From Streptomyces sp. NBC_00287 (GTDB lineage: Bacteria > Actinomycetota > Actinomycetes > Streptomycetales > Streptomycetaceae): a stretch of DNA of 64,000 bases. Below the pieces are notes generated by a model, which was given only the letters and a program-made list of their open reading frames with translations, had not been told where the DNA came from and did not search any database. The stretch is taken from NCBI RefSeq assembly GCF_036173105.1, contig NZ_CP108053.1:5208001-5272000 (forward strand). The letters run 5' to 3'. Of the stretch, positions 46,301 through 54,146 are shown in pieces (position 1 is the stretch's first letter; every line of letters begins with the position of its first letter). The translations under genes and the position numbers were made by a program.

Positions 46301-46730
46301 CCGACTGGCCCAGCAGTTCGCGAGCGCGATGGCCCGTACCGAGCCCGGCAACGTCGTGGCGCTGAGCGCTCACGAGCGGCGGGTGGCGGCCGTCTGGCGG
46401 CAGGTGCTGCACCGCGAAGGCATCGGACGCGACGACAACTTCTTTGATCTGGGCGGCAATTCGATGCTGCTGATGCAGGTCCACCAGCTGCTGGCCGACG
46501 AGGCGGCGGACGGTTCGCTGAAGGCGTCCGAACTGTTCCGCTACCCGACCGTGGCGAGCCTTGCCGCCCGCCTCGGCCAGGTCCCCTCCGCGCCTGCCGC
46601 GGGCAGCGGCCCCGGCCCCGGCCGGGCTGCGGGCCGGCGGACACAGCTGGCGGACGGCACCGTCCGCGGCGCGCGTCTGCGCGCACGAGAGCGACACCGC
46701 CGGAACGCGGAAGGAGAAAAGGATGCCTGA
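43362..46730 (+). CDS. NRPS module C-A-T
   Basis: This 1122-aa protein starts at GTG 43362, overlapping the PKS stop (GTGA). The C domain has HHVVCDFWSL (His155-His156, Asp160, Phe in place of Gly), a variant often found in C domains that take a polyketide donor. The A domain has YTSGSTGTPKG, NMYGPAETT, YRTGDLARV and QKVDR (the catalytic Lys is kept). Its pocket residues, aligned by eye, read D-L-W-V-L-C-M-V-W; the surroundings resemble Ser/Thr-type A domains, but this code is not assigned. The T domain has Ser1034 (FDLGGNSMLL). The Arg-rich C-terminal tail may be a linker to the next PKS. Confidence 0.9.
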   Translation: MNPITDYDIRKRLEAALRSRARQARTDHPLSYAQRSLLMLHRLNPGSASYNVAFTARFTGGFDSGTLSRALQSLVGRHEALRTTFPRQGTDSQTVHGWLEPDFAEVDARQWSQEQVEEAVRSAYREPFDLVNGPPMRVRAYRVAQGESVVLVAAHHVVCDFWSLGVIVAELEELYRAEAERRPSQLPGRNVPYHEFVTYQGELIDGERGGRARSYWHAQLSGRLEMAEWPQFDLDPADVDEGGAIVFPFPAELADGVIALATEERVTPYTVMLTAFQTLVSRYTGQRDVLVGTPVAGRTDPTMAECVGNFVNPVVLRADLSGAVPFREQLGRTRRTVAEALEHQDYPFELLVSELAPPRVDDRNPVFQTMFSYQKPSRYPALAGLYVADEGATSVPWAGLTARPFRLAQQDDQLEFVLEVVHDGDRLVGMLKYRKSVFSAAAARRASEHYLSLLQAATADPDRSVADLPMLTAADHGINRQHSAPVAVAPADSLAVRFREVAERHGARTAVSFAGNRLTYAELDELAGRWAAKLRAEGVGPGSRVALLLEPSLDTVVAIVAVQRAQAAYVVLDPSYPPARCQAVLEDSEARVVLTQPSLVGMVDGTAARTLVMPDTELPADDGPGELPGAADVAYTVYTSGSTGTPKGIDVEHGNVLSLLEAMRAYVAMDETGVGALFHSTGFDLSVWELWGTLLAGGRLVVVPSTTSRSPDLLHALLAQERVTHLVQTPSALHGLSAVVRQSGAQELALQHILSCGEPLPAPLARRALEWCGTLWNMYGPAETTVWVTAQAVRPEDCAGTGVPVGLPLANTQVYVLDEHGNPVPPEFTGELHIGGQCVARGYVNRPQLTKERFLDNSFEPGGRLYRTGDLARVNSQGLLEILGRVDNQVKISGFRVELEEVEARLDEVPGVRRSTALALGTGAGDSRLVACVMVEPGHQVTESGLKAELRSTLPPYMVPTSVGFFDSFPLNASQKVDRARLAQQFASAMARTEPGNVVALSAHERRVAAVWRQVLHREGIGRDDNFFDLGGNSMLLMQVHQLLADEAADGSLKASELFRYPTVASLAARLGQVPSAPAAGSGPGPGRAAGRRTQLADGTVRGARLRARERHRRNAEGEKDA

Positions 46731-49700
46731 CGCTGGTACGGCCGCCCCGGCGCCCCGGCCCAATGACGTGGCCGTGATCGGGATGTGCGGCCGGTTCCCC
46801 GGTGCACCCGATCTGGCGAGCTTCTGGAGTCGGCTGCGCGCCGGAGACGATCTGCTGACCTCGTTCACCGACGCCGAACTCGCCGCGGCCGGGGTGCCGG
46901 AGCAACTGCTCGGCGATCCCCGCTATGTCAGGCGGGCCGCTGCCCTGCCGGACGCGTTCAGTTTTGATCACGAGTTCTTCGGAGTCACCCGACGTGAGGC
47001 CAAACTGCTCGATCCCCAGCAGCGGATCCTGCTCGAGGTCGCCTGGGAACTGCTGGAGACCATCGGCTACTCCGCAGGGGCGGACGACGAGTCCGTCGGC
47101 GTCTTCGCCGGCGCGTCGGTCAACACGTACCTGACCAATGTCGTGGCGCGTGTCTGCGATCCCCTGACGCATGAGGGCACCGAGCTCATGCTCGCCAACG
47201 ACAAGGACTATCTGACCACCAGGATCTCGTACAAGCTGGGCCTCAAGGGGCCGAGCGTCAATGTGCAGACCGCCTGCTCGACGTCGTTGGTCGCGGTGCA
47301 CATGGCCGTGCAGAGCCTGCTCACCGGTGACTGCGACATCGCCCTGGCCGGCGGCGTCTCGGTGATCGCCAATCCGTACCCGGGCTATGTCTTCAGCGAA
47401 GGGATGATGTTCTCCCCGGACGGCCGGTGCCGCCCGTTCGACGCCGCCGCCGCGGGCACGACCTTCGGTGACGGGGTGGGCCTGGTCGCCCTGAAGCGCC
47501 TGGCCGAGGCGATCGAGGACGGCGACCGGATCCTCGCCGTGGTGAAGGGCTCGGCGATCAACAACGACGGCTCCGCCAAGGTCGGTTACTCGGCGCCGAG
47601 CATCGACGGACAGCGGGCCGTGATCACCGAGGCGCAGGCGGTCGCCGAAGTGGACAGCGACACCATCTCGTACGTCGAGGCCCACGGAACCGCGACGGCC
47701 CTGGGCGACCCCATCGAATTCGCCGCGCTGAGCGAGGCGTTCGCCGAAAGCGGCAGCGGCCGGGTCGGCCACTGCGCGCTCGGCTCGGTCAAGGCGAATG
47801 TCGGGCACCTCGCCGCCGCGGCGGGAATCACGGGCTTCATCAAGACGGTGCTGGCGTTGCAGCATCGGGAGATCCCGGGCCATCCGACCTTCACGAGGCC
47901 GAACCCCGGTATCGACCTGGCCGACAGCCCCTTCTACATCAACACCCTGGCTACGGCCTGGCCGTCGGGCGACACTCCCCGGCGAGCAGGCGTCAGCTCG
48001 TTCGGCATCGGTGGCACCAACGCCCATGTCGTCCTTGAAGAGGCGCCCGCCCTGGCCTCCCGGCCAACGCCGGCCGGAGGAACGCAGTTGCTCGCGCTCA
48101 GCGCCAGGACGGACCGGGCGCTGCGGGAGCTGGCCGGACGGCTGGCCGACACGCTGGAGCAGGCGGACGCGCCGGACCTCGCCGACGTGGCTCATACGTT
48201 GCGGGCCGGCCGGCGCGGCTTCGGGCACCGCTACGCCGTCGTCGCACCCGACCGTGCCACGGCCGCGGCCCAACTGCGCGCGCTCGCCGACGGAAGAGCC
48301 GCGGCCCGGCCGGCGGTGCACGGCGCCCCGGCCGTCTCCTTCCTGTTCGGCGAGGTCACGGCCGCCGACTTCCAGGCCCTGGCCGGGGAGTTGGCCGCCG
48401 TCGCCGAAAGAGCTCAGCGGTCCATCGACAGCGCCGACATCTGCGCCGAGGACCCGCTGGCGGGCCGGTTGACCGCAAGTCAGGTGCTCGCGAGCCTGTG
48501 GACGGAGTCCGGCGTACGGCCCGAGGCGGTCGCGGGAGCGGGGACCGGCGAGGTCCTCGCGGCCTGCTTCGGCGGGGTCCTCACCCCGGCCGACACGCTG
48601 GCGCTGCTGAACTGGCGGGCCGGACTGCTCGACACCGCGCCCACGATCACGCCGCGGCCCGCGCGGATTCCCCTCCTGTCGGCCGTCGTCGGCGGCGAGT
48701 TGCCGCAGTCGCGGCTGCTCGACCCGTCGCACTGGAGCCGGGACGTGTGGGAGGGACACCGGCTGGCCGAGGCCTTCGCGGGCCGGACGGGGGACGGTGC
48801 GACGGTGCTCGCCATCGGAGACCTGCCCGACGGGCTGCCGGGCGAGCTCGGACCCGACACCGAGCCGGCGCTGCCGCCGGTTGCCCGGTTGCTCTCCGAC
48901 GCGGCACGTCTGTGGACCGCGGGCGTGCCGGTGGACTGGTCGGCCTGGTCCGGCGGGGAACACCGCCGCGTGCCGCTGCCGGTGCAGCCGCTGAACCGCA
49001 ACCATCTGCGCCTTGAGCCGCCCTCTGCCTCTGTCTCTGCCTCTGTCTCTGCCGTGGGCCGGGAATCCGCCGCGGGCCGGGAACCTGCTTCGGGCCGGGA
49101 ACCGGTCCGTGACCGGACCCCGGCCGAGTGGCTCTACACACCGTCCTGGCGGCGGCTCGGTCCCGTGGCCGGCGCGCACGCGGCGAGCACTTCGCCCGGC
49201 GGCCCATGGCTGCTGTTCGCGGACTCCGGCGGGACCGGTGACGCGCTCGCCGGTGTGCTGCGGGAACGGAACGCCACCCCGGTACTGGTGCGCCACGGCA
49301 GTGCGTTCGCCCGGACCGCGGCCGACTCCTTCACCGTGGACCCCGCGGACCCCGGCGACTACGAGAAGCTGTTCGCCGCGCTCGCCGCGGACGGGCTGAC
49401 CCCGGAGCGGGTCGTGCACCTGTGGTCCCTGGACATCGCGCCAGGGGGCAACGCGTCCGACGACCTGGACCGTGACTGCGACCTCGGGCTGTTCTCCGTG
49501 CTCGACATCGCCGGGCGGCTCGTCCGGGACGGAGGCGGCGCGGGCGCGCACCTCGCGGTGGTCGCCCGCGACGTGCACGCCATCACGGGCGATGAAGCCG
49601 TCGCGCCGGCCGCCGCGATGACCGATGCCGCGCTGCACGCTCTGCCGCCGGAATGCGCGGGGCTCCGCACCCGTGGCATCGACATCGGTACGGCCGTCCT

Positions 49701-50865
49701 GGCGCCGGAAGCGCTTCTCGCGGAGGTCGCCGCCCCGACCGCGGCTCCGGTCGCGTTCCGGCACGGTCACCGCTGGGCGCAGCATGTCGTCCCGGTCGCC
49801 GCCGACTCCGGCCTGCCGGAGCCGACCGGCCGACTCCGGCCCGGCGGCGTGTACCTCATCACCGACGGTCTCGGGCAGCTGGGCCTGGCCCTCGCCGGTC
49901 ACCTGGCCCGCGTCGCCGGAGCCACGCTGATCCTCACCGGCCGGACTCCCCTGCCGTCCCCGGACGCGTTCGACCGATGGATAGCCGAGCACGGGGTTGC
50001 CGATCCGGTCAGCCGGAAGATCGAGGCCGTCCGCGCCGTCGAACGGCTCGGTGGCACCGTCATGGCGGCCTCCGTCGACGTCACCGACGCGCGGGCGATG
50101 CGGGAGCTGGTCAGCGCCGCACGGCAGCGCTTCGGCCGGATCGACGGCTGGTTCCACTGCGCCGGTGTGCCGCGCCGGCGGGTGGACCACCGTACCGACC
50201 GGGCCGCCTGGCGGGAGACCCTCGCCCCGACGGTCCGCGGAGCGCTCGTGCTGGCCGAGGTCTTCGCCGACGCGCCCGCCGAGTTCGGCGTCATGATGTC
50301 CTCCCTGGCCCCGGTGCTCGCCGGCAGCGGCTGCGCGGGACACGCGGCCGCCGACCGCTTCCTCGACGCCCAGGCATCGGCTGTGGGCGGCCTGGTCAGC
50401 ATCGGCTGGGAGGACCGGGCCCGCCCCGGCACCGGACCGGTCGAGCCGAGCGGCGACGTCCTCGAACTCGTCCTGCGCGCCGACCTGCCGTCCCGGCTCG
50501 CGGTCTGCACCACCGACCTGGAGCGTCGTATCCAGCGGCAGCGGACCCGCCCGGAGCCGGCGCGGCCCGCCGACCCAGCCCTCCAACTGCCGCTGCGTGG
50601 CGACGAACTGAAGAGCGCCCTGGCGAAACTCTGGTCCCAGGCGCTGCGGACCGAGGTCGACCGCTACGACCGGAGCATTTTCGACCTGGGCGGCGACGAA
50701 ATGCTGGCGGTCAGGCTCGCCCGGCGCATCGCGGAGGAACTCGGCGTACCGCTGACGGCGAGGGAACTCCTTGCGCACCCGACGATCGACCGGCTGGCGG
50801 CGCGCCTTGACCCGGAACCGGTTGCCGCACGAGCGGCTGTGTCGGCGCCCCCTCATCACGGCTGA
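46723..50865 (+). CDS. PKS with intact KS but decayed AT, KR and carrier domains
   Basis: This 1380-aa protein starts at ATG 46723 after AAGGAG. The KS looks active (Cys185 in VQTACSTS, His321 in EAHGTATALGD, His362 in GHLAAA). The AT-like part is shortened, and the GHSxG serine is Gly607 (GAGTGEVLAA). The KR-like part keeps a fold (TDGLGQLGL) but has Thr1170 for the catalytic Lys (PTVRGA) and His1207 for Tyr (HAAADRFLD). The terminal carrier domain reads FDLGGDEMLA, with Glu1326 for the phosphopantetheine serine. It should therefore work as a KS using the ACP of the next protein, with malonate loaded by another AT (inference). Confidence 0.85.
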   Translation: MPDAGTAAPAPRPNDVAVIGMCGRFPGAPDLASFWSRLRAGDDLLTSFTDAELAAAGVPEQLLGDPRYVRRAAALPDAFSFDHEFFGVTRREAKLLDPQQRILLEVAWELLETIGYSAGADDESVGVFAGASVNTYLTNVVARVCDPLTHEGTELMLANDKDYLTTRISYKLGLKGPSVNVQTACSTSLVAVHMAVQSLLTGDCDIALAGGVSVIANPYPGYVFSEGMMFSPDGRCRPFDAAAAGTTFGDGVGLVALKRLAEAIEDGDRILAVVKGSAINNDGSAKVGYSAPSIDGQRAVITEAQAVAEVDSDTISYVEAHGTATALGDPIEFAALSEAFAESGSGRVGHCALGSVKANVGHLAAAAGITGFIKTVLALQHREIPGHPTFTRPNPGIDLADSPFYINTLATAWPSGDTPRRAGVSSFGIGGTNAHVVLEEAPALASRPTPAGGTQLLALSARTDRALRELAGRLADTLEQADAPDLADVAHTLRAGRRGFGHRYAVVAPDRATAAAQLRALADGRAAARPAVHGAPAVSFLFGEVTAADFQALAGELAAVAERAQRSIDSADICAEDPLAGRLTASQVLASLWTESGVRPEAVAGAGTGEVLAACFGGVLTPADTLALLNWRAGLLDTAPTITPRPARIPLLSAVVGGELPQSRLLDPSHWSRDVWEGHRLAEAFAGRTGDGATVLAIGDLPDGLPGELGPDTEPALPPVARLLSDAARLWTAGVPVDWSAWSGGEHRRVPLPVQPLNRNHLRLEPPSASVSASVSAVGRESAAGREPASGREPVRDRTPAEWLYTPSWRRLGPVAGAHAASTSPGGPWLLFADSGGTGDALAGVLRERNATPVLVRHGSAFARTAADSFTVDPADPGDYEKLFAALAADGLTPERVVHLWSLDIAPGGNASDDLDRDCDLGLFSVLDIAGRLVRDGGGAGAHLAVVARDVHAITGDEAVAPAAAMTDAALHALPPECAGLRTRGIDIGTAVLAPEALLAEVAAPTAAPVAFRHGHRWAQHVVPVAADSGLPEPTGRLRPGGVYLITDGLGQLGLALAGHLARVAGATLILTGRTPLPSPDAFDRWIAEHGVADPVSRKIEAVRAVERLGGTVMAASVDVTDARAMRELVSAARQRFGRIDGWFHCAGVPRRRVDHRTDRAAWRETLAPTVRGALVLAEVFADAPAEFGVMMSSLAPVLAGSGCAGHAAADRFLDAQASAVGGLVSIGWEDRARPGTGPVEPSGDVLELVLRADLPSRLAVCTTDLERRIQRQRTRPEPARPADPALQLPLRGDELKSALAKLWSQALRTEVDRYDRSIFDLGGDEMLAVRLARRIAEELGVPLTARELLAHPTIDRLAARLDPEPVAARAAVSAPPHHG

Positions 50866-50887
50866 CATCAACCACGAGGAGAACACC

Positions 50888-53800
50888 GTGGAGCCCCTGC
50901 TCCAAGAGATCGTCACCATCGTCGGTGACTATTTCGACGTCCCGCCCAGCCAGTTGGACCCCGACGTCCCGCTCCCGGATCTCGGCGCGGACTCGATGGC
51001 GCTGCTCGGCATGCTGCGGCTGCTGGAGGACCGGTACGGCTGCAAAATATCGCTCCGTCAGCTCTTCGACGACGTCCAGACCCCGTCCGACCTGGCCGCG
51101 TACCTGGCCGCGCATGCCGGGGCCGCCAAGCAGCCGACGGAGCGGACGGCACCGACCCCTTCGTCCGACCCGGTGACGCCGGCGCCGACCGTGGATGTTG
51201 CCCCGGTCGCGGCACCGGCACTCGGATGGCCGACGGCCGATGCCTCACCGGCCGTACAGAGCCTGATCAAGGATCAACTCCTGGTCATGCAGCGTCAGTT
51301 GGAGCTGCTCGCGGGCGGCGGGGTCACCGTGCCCGGGGGCGGCGCCTCGACGCCCGTACCGCCGTCGGCGCCGGCCAGGTCGGCGGTGCCACTGGGCCCC
51401 GGCGCGCGCGGCACCGCGGTCACTCCCACGGAGACGGCGCAGCGGACCCGCTATCTGAAGGCCCTGGCCGACCGGTTCGGTGCCCGGACCAAGGGCTCGA
51501 AGGAATCCGCCCAGCGGTTCCGGCCGATCGTGGCCGACAGCCGCTCCAGCATCGGCTTCCGGCCCTCGACCAAGGAGATGGTGTACCCGCTCGTCGCCGA
51601 GCGCGGGCAGGGCGCGCGGGTGTGGGACATCGACGGCAATGAGTACGTCGACCTCACCATGGGTTACGGCGTCCACCTCCTCGGGCACAACCCGCCGTCC
51701 GTCATGTCGGCCCTGCGCGAGCGGATGGAGCTCGGCTTCGGCCTCGGACCGCGTACCCGGTTGGTCGAGGACGTCGCCGGTGGGCTGCTCGAACTCACCG
51801 GCATGGAGCGCGTCGCCTTCCTCAACACCGGCACCGAAGCGGTCATGACGGCGGTGCGCATTGCACGGGCGGCCACCGGCCGCGACAAGATCGTGATCTT
51901 CTCCACCGGGTACCACGGCCACTTCGACGGCGCGCTCGCCGTGCCGTCCCATGAGAACGGCGTGTTCGGCACCAGGCCGCTCGCGGCGGGTGTCTCACCG
52001 CGTGCGGTGGAGAACGTGTATGTGCTCGAGTTCGGCACGGACGCCGCACTCGACTTCATCAACAAGCACGGCTCCGAGCTCGCGGCGGTCATGACCGAGC
52101 CGGTGACGCTGCGCACTCCCGGCGTGCAGAACCCCGACTTCCTGCGCAAGCTGCGGGAGATCACCCGGGCGCACGGCGCGAAGCTCATCTTCGACGAGAT
52201 GGTCACGGGCTTCCGCTGCCATCCGGCCGGTGTCCAGGGCCTGTACGGCATCGAGGCGGACCTGGTCACCTACGGCAAGGTGATCGGAGGCGGCATGCCG
52301 CTCGGCGTGATCGCCGGACGCGGCGGAGTCATGGACGTCATCGACGGCGGCGTCTGGAACTTCGGCGACGACTCCCGCCCGACGGTGGAATCCACCTTCT
52401 TCGCCGGTACGTTCAACCAGCATCCGCTCTCCATGGTGGCGGCGAAGGCGGTCCTCGACCACCTCCGCGAGGAGGGACCCGGTCTGCAGCGTGACCTCGA
52501 CCGGAAGACCGAGACGTTCGTGGACCAGCTGAACGCCGACTTCCGCGAGCTCGAGGTACCGATCGCGGTCCGCCGCTTCTCCTCGCTCTTCCGCTTCGAG
52601 CACGACGTGAACATGGACCCGTTCTACGTCAACCTGCTCGACCGCGGCGTGTTCGTCTGGGAGCTGCGCAACTTCTTCCTGTCCACCGCGCACGAGCAGG
52701 CCGATCTCGACCACATCCGCGCCGCGGTACGCGAGTCCGTCGCCGAGCTGCGCACCAACGGCATGCTCGACGACCACCGCACCGGCCCGGTCGGCACCCG
52801 GCCGGGACCGGCGCCGCTGCGCAGCACCCTCGCGCAGCGGCAGCTGGTCGCCCTCGACGAGGGCGGCGTGCCCGCCTATCAGACGTCTCTCGGGTACTGG
52901 CTCGACGGCCCGCTCGACCGCCCCGCGCTGCGCGCCGCCGTGCAGCAACTGGTCGCTCGCCACGAGTCCCTGCGGACCACACTCGCTGCGGACGGTGACA
53001 CGCTCGTCGTCCATGCCCCGGCACAGACGGCGCCGACCGATCTGCTGACCGAGCACACCTGCGAGAACGAGGACGACCTCGCAGACCTGTTGCGGACCTG
53101 GGCCGCCCGACCGCTGGACCTGGTCGACGGGCCGGTATTCCGCGCGCTCGTGGCGCAGGTCGAGCCGAGGCGGCATCTGCTGCAGATAGCCGTGCACCAC
53201 GCGGCAGTTGACGGCTGGTCCCTCAGCGTCCTGCTCGAGGACCTCGTCGCGCTGTACAACGCCGGCTGCCGGGGGACGAGCCCCCAACTGCCGCCGGCCG
53301 CGCAGTTCCGCGACTACCTCGCCTGGCACGAGCGGGTCGCCTCTGGTGCCTCGGCCGCCGACCACCGCGCGTACTGGCGCTCCCTCCTCAAGGAGGCGCC
53401 CACGCCGGCCCTGCCGGTATCGGGACAGCCGGAGAGTTTTCCCCACCCCGCGGTACGGCACAGCATCCTCCTCGACCCCGAGTTCTGCGGCCGGATGCGC
53501 GAGGCCGCCCGTACCGAGGGCGTCACGGTGTTCGCCTATCTGGTCGCGGCCTGGGGGGCGTTGCTGCACCGGCTCACGGGGCAGGACGATGTCGTCGTAC
53601 CGGTCGCCTCCGCCCGGCGCCCCCAGGAGCTGGACCAGGTGGTCGGGTACTGCTCGAACCTGCTGCCGCTGCGTCTGCGCCTGCCGGCGGACATCCTGGC
53701 CGTGGACTATGTGGCCGAGGTCCTGACGCATCTGGTGACCGGGCTCGAAAGCCAGGACTACCCGTTCGCGGACCTGCTCACGGAGTGCGCCCCGCCCGGA

Positions 53801-54118
53801 GCGGGCCTGCGCAGCGACCTGTTCAGCACGTCGATCTCGTTCTACCGCCAGGTGGCGGTGCCCCCCATGGACGGCCTCACGGTGTCGGAAGCCGGCCCGT
53901 TGCCCATCACGCACACCGGCCACCCCCTGGCGCTGTACGTCATGGACGGCACCGAGGGATTCCGGTGCGACTTCGAGCTCGCGACCGACGTCCTCGACCC
54001 CGGTCTCATCGAGCGCATCCCGCAGTACTACCGGAACCTGCTCGGCGCCATGGTCGCCGACGGCGAGCGGCCGCTGGCCGAACTGGACCACGAAGTCCGC
54101 ACGAACAACCCCCTTTGA
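50888..54118 (+). CDS. ACP - PLP aminotransferase - C-domain protein (beta-amino acid forming)
   Basis: This 1076-aa protein starts at GTG 50888 after GAGGAG. The ACP (1-80) has Ser36 in DLGADSMALLG. An Ala/Pro-rich linker follows. Residues ~180-610 are a class III aminotransferase of the glutamate-semialdehyde type (VAFLNTGTEAVMTAVRIARA, KLIFDEMVTGFR, PLP Lys464 in TYGKVIGGGMPLG), like the AMT domains in iturin, mycosubtilin and microcystin synthetases that turn a beta-ketoacyl-ACP into a beta-aminoacyl-ACP. Residues ~635-1070 are a C domain with intact HHAAVDGW (His770-771, Asp775). It complements the previous KS protein, whose own carrier is dead. Confidence 0.9.
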   Translation: MEPLLQEIVTIVGDYFDVPPSQLDPDVPLPDLGADSMALLGMLRLLEDRYGCKISLRQLFDDVQTPSDLAAYLAAHAGAAKQPTERTAPTPSSDPVTPAPTVDVAPVAAPALGWPTADASPAVQSLIKDQLLVMQRQLELLAGGGVTVPGGGASTPVPPSAPARSAVPLGPGARGTAVTPTETAQRTRYLKALADRFGARTKGSKESAQRFRPIVADSRSSIGFRPSTKEMVYPLVAERGQGARVWDIDGNEYVDLTMGYGVHLLGHNPPSVMSALRERMELGFGLGPRTRLVEDVAGGLLELTGMERVAFLNTGTEAVMTAVRIARAATGRDKIVIFSTGYHGHFDGALAVPSHENGVFGTRPLAAGVSPRAVENVYVLEFGTDAALDFINKHGSELAAVMTEPVTLRTPGVQNPDFLRKLREITRAHGAKLIFDEMVTGFRCHPAGVQGLYGIEADLVTYGKVIGGGMPLGVIAGRGGVMDVIDGGVWNFGDDSRPTVESTFFAGTFNQHPLSMVAAKAVLDHLREEGPGLQRDLDRKTETFVDQLNADFRELEVPIAVRRFSSLFRFEHDVNMDPFYVNLLDRGVFVWELRNFFLSTAHEQADLDHIRAAVRESVAELRTNGMLDDHRTGPVGTRPGPAPLRSTLAQRQLVALDEGGVPAYQTSLGYWLDGPLDRPALRAAVQQLVARHESLRTTLAADGDTLVVHAPAQTAPTDLLTEHTCENEDDLADLLRTWAARPLDLVDGPVFRALVAQVEPRRHLLQIAVHHAAVDGWSLSVLLEDLVALYNAGCRGTSPQLPPAAQFRDYLAWHERVASGASAADHRAYWRSLLKEAPTPALPVSGQPESFPHPAVRHSILLDPEFCGRMREAARTEGVTVFAYLVAAWGALLHRLTGQDDVVVPVASARRPQELDQVVGYCSNLLPLRLRLPADILAVDYVAEVLTHLVTGLESQDYPFADLLTECAPPGAGLRSDLFSTSISFYRQVAVPPMDGLTVSEAGPLPITHTGHPLALYVMDGTEGFRCDFELATDVLDPGLIERIPQYYRNLLGAMVADGERPLAELDHEVRTNNPL

Positions 54119-54146
54119 GTCCTCGGACATATGGAGACATGAACCC

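Noticed and set aside
46723..50865. Calling the second PKS a normal KS-AT-KR-ACP module
   Set aside because: Key residues in the AT, KR and carrier parts are missing (Gly607, Thr1170, His1207, Glu1326), so only the KS is supported as active.
46273..50919. A 1548-codon open frame on the minus strand opposite the KS-only PKS and ACP-AMT-C genes
   Set aside because: It has no family motif, is Arg/Gln/Gly/Asp-rich and mirrors the codon bias of the plus-strand genes. This is the usual antisense shadow in very G+C-rich coding DNA.
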